From Fragum whitleyi (lineage: Eukaryota; Mollusca; Bivalvia; Cardiida; Cardiidae), in contig OX411557.1 in the NCBI GenBank assembly GCA_948146395.1, forward strand, positions 29,211,236-29,275,235: DNA of 64,000 nt. Direction: 5' to 3'. Within the stretch, counting starts at the first letter, position 1. Every line of letters starts with the position of its first letter. This document shows, in pieces, positions 57,533 through 64,000 of the stretch. The notes beneath the pieces are model-generated. The model saw nothing but the letters and a program-made list of their open reading frames with translations, ran no database searches and had not been told where the DNA came from. Both the position numbers and the translations under genes were made by a program.

Positions 57533-58596
57533 TGTAACGTGCTACCCTGTCGTTCTCATATTGCCTTCGTCGTTCATTTATCGAGCGAACTTAATAAGAG
57601 AGAAACAGGTTACAAAATAATTTTTACGGGTTCGTCCTGTGCAAAATATCAGTGCATAGAATCAGACTAGTCGAATGTAGATCCTGATCGGAACGCGAAA
57701 GAGAGGATGAAATGAAGACTTAAGATTCAATGTACATTTTGAAAATTAAAAACAACTGAATTTAATAATCTTATATCTATAAAATATTTCACGAAATAGA
57801 CACTTTAAAATGCAGGATTCGGCGCGTATCTCAAAGGGTAATAGTAAGAGCTCGGAACTCGGACTGGCTGGTAAGGCAAGGTCGGAATCGGAGCTTAGAT
57901 AACTTAGTTATTAAAACTATAATAAATAATCCTAGTACTGGAGATGGAGGGTGTCGAGGGCATTCGCCGGACTTGGAACTGGGGACTGGGATTCTGGAAT
58001 CCGGGTTGGATTCAAAATAGTTTTAGACAACTACCTCTTCCTTCATAGGCATGGTTGGGATCCAAGTCGGATATTCGGAGTAAATGGTTTTGTTCCAAGG
58101 ATTACGAAGTTGACCGGCGTGGAGTCTGGAAACGACACCACCGATTCGGAGTAAAACGCTGGCTTATATAGCATTGAGGGTTAGTGACGTCATCTAACAG
58201 TTATGACGTCAAATGTGTCAAGTGCTCCGAGATTCTTCGGAAGTACGGAATTATCCGAAGAATCCCACAACCGTTTGGACATAGACTTAACGATGAGGTC
58301 AGAGTAATCCAAATCAACTATTTCCGTAAACAATACTGGGAAAAGCAAGCTGAGAAATTACGCTTTTTCTTCAACATTTAGGTGTAAAATAAATGCAGAA
58401 AGTATCGATATAAACAGTCTGAGTAATAAGATAAAGTGGATGGATACTTTAAATGATAGACAAATGGAGCAGATGATAACAAAGTTCGTGTATATATCTA
58501 TTTCAACGATGATTCCACGAACTTAGTTTTTGCGATAGTGACAACGCAAAGGTGAAGACTAGGATCAGGCTGTGATTGAAAGGCAGGGTCGCTACA
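57533..58596 (-). repeat. 5' LTR (element orientation) of the gypsy element
   Basis: 1064 bp, the offset copy (+7644) of 49889-50952. Plus-strand termini are TGTAACG and GTCGCTACA. The only difference I found is T at 58573 versus G at 50929. It carries the promoter used by the element. Short open frames inside it occur identically in both LTRs, match nothing I recognise, and are not called as genes. Confidence 0.97.
58163..58211 (-). promoter_or_regulatory. LTR promoter: TATA box and two CRE sites
   Basis: On the minus strand TATATAAG (58163-58170) looks like a core TATA box. Upstream of it lie two perfect TGACGTCA palindromes at 58185-58192 and 58204-58211, 19 bp apart. TGACGTCA is the consensus CREB/ATF (bZIP) site. 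The same set is at 50519-50567 in the other LTR. Spacing of near two helical turns and proximity to the TATA box suggest cAMP- or stress-responsive transcription of the element; that response is inferred. Confidence 0.7.
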
Positions 58597-58600
58597 CTAG
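58597..58600. repeat. Target-site duplication, right copy (CTAG)
   Basis: CTAG directly after the CA terminus of the right LTR. It matches 49885-49888, showing an undisturbed integration. Confidence 0.9.
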
Positions 58601-60439
58601 CGTCGACATTCTATACAAGTATACAATATGGCTGCATAGTAGGAATGTAAATCAAAATACTGGCAGTACTGAACGACAGGTCTTGAGTAAATGGTTGAAC
58701 TCGTTCTCCTGACAGGGAGTTACAAAACATAATGAAGTCTAAAAAAGTAATTGTTACCTTTAATTTCAGATGGTTGAGATACCCCTATATCACTCCACTC
58801 ACGATTAAACGCCAGCAAACGCATTTTTGTTTTTGTTTCCTGTAGCAGACGACTTTAGAATAGATTGATGCAAAATAAAAAATGCTCCTAATGAGTATTT
58901 TCTGATTTTGCCTCAATATTATCACACACTATCTGCTTTGAAAAATACAAATACAAAAAGATTCATTGAATTCTTGTTTAATTGTTCTAAATGTGTTCAA
59001 ATCAGGATGGTAAAATGTATCTAGGCATTGAAGAGCTAACAAACTTCTTTCCATGACTTGATATCTACTTTAGATACAGGCTCATAACTCTGATCCTATT
59101 TATTAGTAATTAACATATTTACATTTTTAAGCCTAGATTTCTTCACACAATTAAAAAGAAGTTTGACGCCCCTCAATTTTGACATTGTAGCAGGTTTTTT
59201 TTTTTTTCAGATAATTAATGGTTTGGATTAAACACTATTTTAATTTCCCCAAAATCATGGCTAAATGTGCATGTAACCTTGAGTACATGCATCTCCCACA
59301 CCAAAATTTAATTAAAAATCATGTGAGTACATGTATTAAGTAAACTATGACTAGATTCCATTTGTCCTACGCTATTAATATCATTACAGAGTACATGTAC
59401 CATGAAGTGAAAACGGACTAGATATCTTTAACGCAAAGCTATTCAAGTAACATGCAAAATTAAAATTGCACACGTCAGATTATTTGACAGTAATTTATGA
59501 GCACACTATTTCGTAAAACAAATTTAAATACATGTATTAGAAGGCATAACAAGACTAATGTAAAAGAGGGTAATGATGGCATTGTTAACATAACAACCAG
59601 AGAAATTTAACCAATACATTGGGAGGTTGTATTTGAAGTTTGTCCCCTTTTTATTGTGATACAAGTCACAGTTCTTTATAGAGTTGATTCCTTTAAGTTT
59701 CTTTTTTGAGGTCACATAACCCGTTACTCCAAGTAACATTTTGATACTGATCCAAATTAGGAGGATCAATCGACAACATTTAAATAATATGTACTTTGAA
59801 TATAAAACATGGGTCATATATTTATCTCTTTTCTTAACCAATACCTCTTACTCTAAGAATAAGAACATAAGACGTAATTAAAACAATTGGCACATATCAT
59901 CCACAAGTTATTTCTCAGAGAACACGGGGCTCGAGAGGGCCTGAGATCCTCTACTGGCTGATGATACTTTTTGTCCCCAAGTTGTATGGTAATAATAGAT
60001 AATTTTCAAGGAATGGATACTCTTGTTCATATAAACAATCTGTGTAAGTTTTAAACCAATTAGATAGGAATTAAATATTTAATGATAACAAACACACATT
60101 TTAAAGTAAAAGCTGAAACTTTGAACAACTCCATTTTCCAAGATATTTGATCCTTTTTCGACTTTTTGTGATGGGTTGAAGCTCCCATAAATTGAAACAA
60201 TCTGTGCACATTTTAACCAGAACCAAAAGAGGTAACGCAGTTTTCAGTAAATGAGCCTATTTATAACCCCTGACCCGCTGGACTGAGTTATTTCTTTACT
60301 CAAGGGAACAATTCCAACAAGTAGGTTGCCCTAAGCCTTTCAGTTTGAAAACAAGAGGTCCATGGACCTCAAAACGCTCATCTGAGATCGTTTGTTTATT
60401 GGTCGCTGTGCTAGCCAATAGACAAATGGCAAAGATCTA
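58601..60439. other. No gene seen
   Basis: Non-coding flank of the retrotransposon. The 105-codon minus frame at 59524-59841 is hydrophobic-basic without a known domain. 60300-60370 carries AAGAGGTCCATGGACCTC, a small palindromic repeat. Confidence 0.4.
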
Positions 60440-60643
60440 TCAAATAAAAGCAAAAATGTCTTTTTTACAAATCTGCCTACCATGGAACACAAATGATTGC
60501 CTTGGACACTTTCTTTTCTTCGCCCGCTTTGTTAACTTATGGTCAAGGTCTTGCACGACTTTGGCCATAATGTGCAGTTCCTTATCCGACTTTTCCATCT
60601 CATGGACATTCAAAATGTGATTATAAATATCTGCCTTCTTCAA
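60440..60643 (-). pseudogene. Possible transposon-derived protein fragment
   Basis: 67 residues, charged, with HILNVHEMEK at the N-terminus and a KRKCPRQSFVFHGRQICKK segment. The latter recalls the N-terminal part of mollusc integrase-like or transposase-like proteins with an HG.x.CK-type motif. It is too short for a firm family call, and the downstream sequence lacks a continuation. Confidence 0.25.
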
Positions 60644-61140
60644 AATATCACTACAACCCCTACTACAGCCTGACTCTGTTTAATTTTATATTTTGATAAT
60701 ATCAGGATTATCTTCAATAATGTGCTAACCATACAAAGTATCAGGGTTATTGTCCTCTACATCTTCATCTCCAGAGTCTTGTGTGTCTAAATACCGTCTT
60801 GCCCTGTCGTCTGCTTTCGGCTGCGTATCTTGATCATCACCCTCGTCACCACTATCACTATCGTCAGATTTCCAGTAATGTAATATCGGCGCCTGTGATG
60901 ATGTTTGTTAAGAGGCGAAGGGAGTTCTTCCAAACTGGTCATCAAATACTAGTAGACTCTCTAACTACTGAAAATAAAAGGAAAATGTTGGATGATATCA
61001 AAATACGCGGTTAGGCAGTCAAATGACCCAAAATTACTTCTGAAAATTGAAGGTAGACAGAATCTTTTATTCATTATCAAATGAAATTTAGAAGAAAAAA
61101 ATCATGTATCTTCCAAACAAAAGCAAAATTTAAAAAAAGG

Positions 61141-61232
61141 GGCCAGAAGCGGGTTTCGAACCCACAATATCACTATCCCGACACATAAATGTTTATGAAG
61201 ACTACCGTACTCCCACAACCACGACGACTTTT
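61141..61232 (-). other. tRNA-like sequence or SINE head
   Basis: Minus strand contains B box GGTTCGAAACC (61152-61162) and a poor A-box-like GGTTGTGGGAGTACGG upstream. The region between is too long and unpaired for a canonical tRNA. Likely a pseudo-tRNA. Confidence 0.35.
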
Positions 61233-61918
61233 GAGACAACAGCTGGTTAATATCTTTATTTATTTCTGTAAGCATAACTCGAGTATTGCAATTCATTTTA
61301 AAAAATGAACAAATCTTAATTGTTTAAAACATATTTAAATAAATAAACAAGTTAAAAATTAATAAACAAGTGTATGATAATGAAGTATTTTGCAAATATT
61401 CAATTAGGGTTTTGAACATTTTTAATTTGTTGCTATAAATAACAACCAATCACTGTTAAGATGAGGTCATATGAGAAGGGGGTATTTTGTAATATTTCAT
61501 CGAATATCGAATAAAAAACCAAGGTTTTACTATATTTCAAAGCCCAAATAGTTATAAATGTTCAAATATTTGTATCTGAGCTAAAATTAAAGACGACAAT
61601 CTAAAACTGTTTGATTTTTTACTTTTATGTTTACGTTTCTAACGACGTCGAAAAAGACCGCTCAACATCTTGCGATCTGTCAAGGAAAAACGTACAATTC
61701 GACTGAAACAAGTTTGAAGAAATATGTTCTACTCACCTCTATTCCTTTGTCAACTTCGGTCTTTCGGTGTTTTCATTTTGATGTTCCCTGAACATTATGG
61801 TTTATTTCATTTCAAACGAGATTGAAGAAAATAAATTTCAAGATTTTCGGGACGTCCGTCTTTTCGTTTATATATTTCCATACGCGATTTACGATTGTTT
61901 AAAAAATAGTTTTCGGAC

Positions 61919-61948
61919 CCCCCCCCCCCCCCCCCCAAAAAAAAAAAA
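61919..61948. repeat. Poly-C then poly-A homopolymers
   Basis: A run of about 18 C followed by about 12 A. Other homopolymer runs: poly-G at 16003-16016, poly-C at 45147-45160, poly-T near 62212-62237. Lengths may carry sequencing error. Confidence 0.8.
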
Positions 61949-62291
61949 TTGCCTTGTCATTTTTTTGTTTTTACTAAAATGGCAGTCAAGTAAAAGCCGT
62001 AATGATCCAGCAAATGGCGATTTTCGGTCTTTGCACCTGAGAAACTACTTTTTTGATTTTGCGGTGAAGAGGCTAACAATTTCCATCCCGTCTGGCAGCA
62101 ATAAGCCAGTATACTGAAAGTATACCTGGCTTAAAAATGAATTTGTGGTTTAAAATCGAGTTTTTTTTTCAGGTGCATCCGCATCCGTGTCTGTGACACA
62201 TTTCTAATCTTTTTTTTTTCTTTTTTTTTTTTTTTTTGTAAGAAAAACTTTTTGCGTCCTTTCGAATACTTTGTATGTTTTTTCTCTTTTT

Positions 62292-62295
62292 CCAG
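62292..62295 (+). other. Splice acceptor before the mucin-like start codon
   Basis: A pyrimidine-rich tract ending TTTTTCCAG, 21 bp upstream of the ATG, suggests an upstream non-coding exon. Confidence 0.5.
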
Positions 62296-62316
62296 GATAT
62301 CTAAGAGGAAAAAACA

Positions 62317-63628
62317 ATGGCTTTGACAAAGCTTAACATTCTTCTAGTTGCGGTAGCTCTGTTTTCATCCAGTGTGGCCCAGATACTAACCGATGGTAAG
62401 AACGCGCATCTGACGGCTAACTGCCACTTACTGTTTGAATGATAACACGCCACAAGGCCACAGGACATTTTTCCGAAGTCGCAATTTTTAATTACATTTA
62501 TACAACCTATCACGTAGACCTATTTAGAAGTTAGTGAGAAGCCCTATTATTATCATTTATCCAATTGAAATGAAACTTTCATAACGGATCCTTTATATCT
62601 TGCGTTTTTATGTCATTGTCTATGCAAAACTGAAATGACGTAAGTACCAAGGTATTTACGTCATTTATGCACTACAAAGATATAATCACTGCCGAATTTA
62701 CTTCGTCAGTAGTTTCTACTAGCAATCTAAAAGGAACAAGATGTGTAAGTGATACGCAAATGCCCCCATAACAGCATTTTTTCAATATGTTGACATTCAC
62801 AGATGACATTGACCTTGTAGCATAACCTGAATATTGAGATCTACGGATGCATATCAAAGAGACCTTTCATCATGCCAAATATTAGTCGTGTGTCTTGAAT
62901 AGGCTTGAAACTAATGACAATGTTTGGCAACCATGAGAAGTTTGACCTTGACAGGTGACCTTGAAATTGGCATGTGACCTTAACCTTGGTATAAGCAGAT
63001 GCACATCAATGATATCTATCAATGTCAAGTACGAGGCTTTTATCTTGAATAGGGTTGACGATATTTGCATTGTTGAGATCTTGGGTTCAGTTTAACAATT
63101 TGAGTAATTTGACATTGACAGATACTTCTAACCTTGTCACATGACCTTGACTTTTGTATCAGCAGATGCGTATTATTGTGATCTATCATCGTGCCAAATA
63201 CGATCATTTTTACCTTAAATAGGGTTTAAGTAATTGGCAATGTTAAGTTGTTTGGTTAAGTTGATAAGTTGGCAGATGGACGGAAGAACAGCGTGGCGGA
63301 CAGTTGATTTTATATATTTTTAACAGGTACCTTAGGGGAGCCGACTAAAGAAACAACACCACGAACGGAGGGGACACAGCAAACGGATGGTACATCCGAA
63401 ACAACATCCCGAACTACGGAAACTACTACAACTTCCACTACCACTGATACCACTACTACTTCTTCTACCACGACTTCTACTACTACCACGCCTGTGCCTC
63501 CCCCTTCAGACCCGCCAGGAGAGTGCGAATGCAATCCATGCGTAAATGAGAGATTTATAATTGATCTTAAGGAAGAAAATCGTAAGCTTCCAAAAAGTTT
63601 TATTCGTGCCTACGTGAACGATTTTTGA
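62317..63628 (+). CDS. Secreted Thr-rich mucin-like protein, two exons
   Basis: Coding exon 1 is 62317-62395 and exon 2 is 63327-63628, joined across GTAAGA...AACAG in phase 1. The frame stays open across the junction for 126 codons to TGA. Exon 1 encodes a signal peptide (MALTKLNILLVAVALF, then SSSVAQ with likely cleavage after VAQ). Exon 2 gives a Thr/Ser-rich, probably O-glycosylated stretch with runs of Thr, then a PVPPPSDPPG linker and a CECNPC motif. An acceptor (CCAG at 62292-62295) lies just upstream of the ATG, so a 5' UTR exon may precede. ATTAAA at 63657-63662 could be the poly(A) signal. Alternatively a donor at 63582 (GTAAGC, phase 1) would skip the stop and continue the gene past the window. 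Secreted or extracellular-matrix role inferred; family not recognised. Confidence 0.65.
62770..63260. repeat. Degenerate tandem repeat inside the mucin-like gene intron
   Basis: About three diverged units of 150-180 bp, with TGACCTTGACA, AAGCAGATGCACATCA-like and CTTGAATAGG blocks recurring, ending in GCAGATGGACGG. Confidence 0.6.
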
Positions 63629-63662
63629 GCGCTCGTCATTTTCTTTTTATTCTTACATTAAA

Positions 63663-64000
63663 TAGTCTTTAAAATAGTTAAGATATTTCATATAATATCT
63701 TTAATTAGATCATAACAAGAGCCGTCGGAGACGGGTTATACTCCGCGAATAAGGCCTTGTCACAAACAAGTAATAATTCAAAGGGTAAAAACAGATTCAG
63801 ATAAATTTGTATAAAGATTCATGTTGGAAGTGCAAGGCTCGTGTTTGACCCTTAAATCAGGATTTTGGTCCCCAGAAAATTGATAATATCTTAATTTGAC
63901 TCTAAGAAATGTCTTCCAAGGGGGTCATTGTGACGCCCTTGAGAGAATTTTCTAAGGGTCAAAACTTTTTAAGATGCGCCTGATATACTATCTAAAATTT
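63663..64000. other. No gene seen at the window end
   Basis: Non-coding, possibly intron or 3' flank of the mucin-like gene. GGGGTCATTGTGACGCCCTT at 63921-63940 is a small imperfect palindrome. Confidence 0.4.

Larger units (their letters stand above)
49889..58596 (-). mobile_element. Complete Ty3/gypsy LTR retrotransposon with an extra BTB/KCTD ORF
   Basis: An 8708-bp element on the minus strand. In element order it has the 5' LTR (57533-58596), a tRNA-Leu primer site, gag (56088-57380), pol in the -1 frame (52114-56151), a third ORF (51052-52002), a polypurine tract and the 3' LTR (49889-50952). The pol order protease, RT, RNase H, integrase defines Ty3/gypsy (Metaviridae) and excludes Ty1/copia. 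Both LTRs begin TG and end CA on the plus strand and are flanked by CTAG. Gag and pol are uninterrupted and the LTRs are nearly identical, so insertion was recent and the copy may be competent. The oddity is the third ORF, which occupies the env position but encodes zinc fingers plus a KCTD-like domain. Clade within Ty3/gypsy not determined. Confidence 0.97.
60644..62290. other. No supported gene; upstream region of the mucin-like gene
   Basis: Contains a tRNA-like piece (61141-61232), homopolymers and AT-rich DNA. A promoter or first exon of the downstream gene may lie here but no TATA/exon pair stands out. Confidence 0.4.

Noticed and set aside
49885..58600. Separate solo LTRs or two insertions
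   Set aside because: LTR pair, primer site, polypurine tract and matching CTAG duplications define one insertion.
63310..63534. Val-rich minus-strand frame
   Set aside because: Antisense reading of the Thr codons of the mucin-like exon, which gives poly-Val.

Overview
The window is AT-rich, intron-bearing, repeat-dense DNA from an animal genome. The mix of tRNA-derived SINEs, 5'-truncated CR1/jockey-like LINEs with simple-sequence tails, a Penelope-type GIY-YIG fragment, many foldback MITEs and a Ty3/gypsy element suggests a marine invertebrate, most likely a lophotrochozoan such as a bivalve. Species was not determined and this is inference from repeat content. No bacterial operon, CRISPR array, rRNA or convincing functional tRNA gene is present.

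Layout. 1-16 kb: non-coding DNA with small repeats, including a TTAA-flanked foldback element, an inverted-repeat element filled with about 161-bp tandem units (3901-5111), a mariner-like relic (6979-7981), TIR MITEs and hairpins. 17-19 kb: a LINE reverse transcriptase fragment with an open frame, nested inside a MITE. 21-24 kb: two degenerate tandem arrays, one split by a foldback MITE. 25-26 kb: a second LINE fragment nested in another MITE. 27-46 kb: mostly MITEs, SINEs, two Tc1/mariner-like non-autonomous elements and a tandemly amplified hairpin (34521-35022). 46.8-49.4 kb: a mariner-like shell containing a third LINE. 49.5 kb: a Penelope-like endonuclease remnant.

The main item is a structurally complete Ty3/gypsy retrotransposon on the minus strand (49889-58596). 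Its two 1064-bp LTRs differ at one base that I could find, and it is flanked by a CTAG target-site duplication. It has a tRNA-Leu-type primer site, a polypurine tract, an intact gag, and an intact pol in the -1 frame behind a canonical GGGAAAC slippery site. In the env position it carries a third ORF (51052-52002) that encodes no envelope. The product has two zinc-finger-like motifs, a lysine-rich nuclear localisation motif, a serine run and a C-terminal KCTD-type BTB/T1 domain. This ORF has no usable ATG at its start and begins exactly at a strong splice acceptor, so it is probably made from a spliced subgenomic RNA. A young retrotransposon carrying a KCTD/BTB adaptor-like gene is the best candidate in the window for something undescribed.

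At the right end (62317-63628) is the only likely host gene: a small secreted Thr-rich mucin-like protein, with a signal-peptide exon joined across an intron to a Thr/Ser-rich exon. It may end in the window or continue beyond it.
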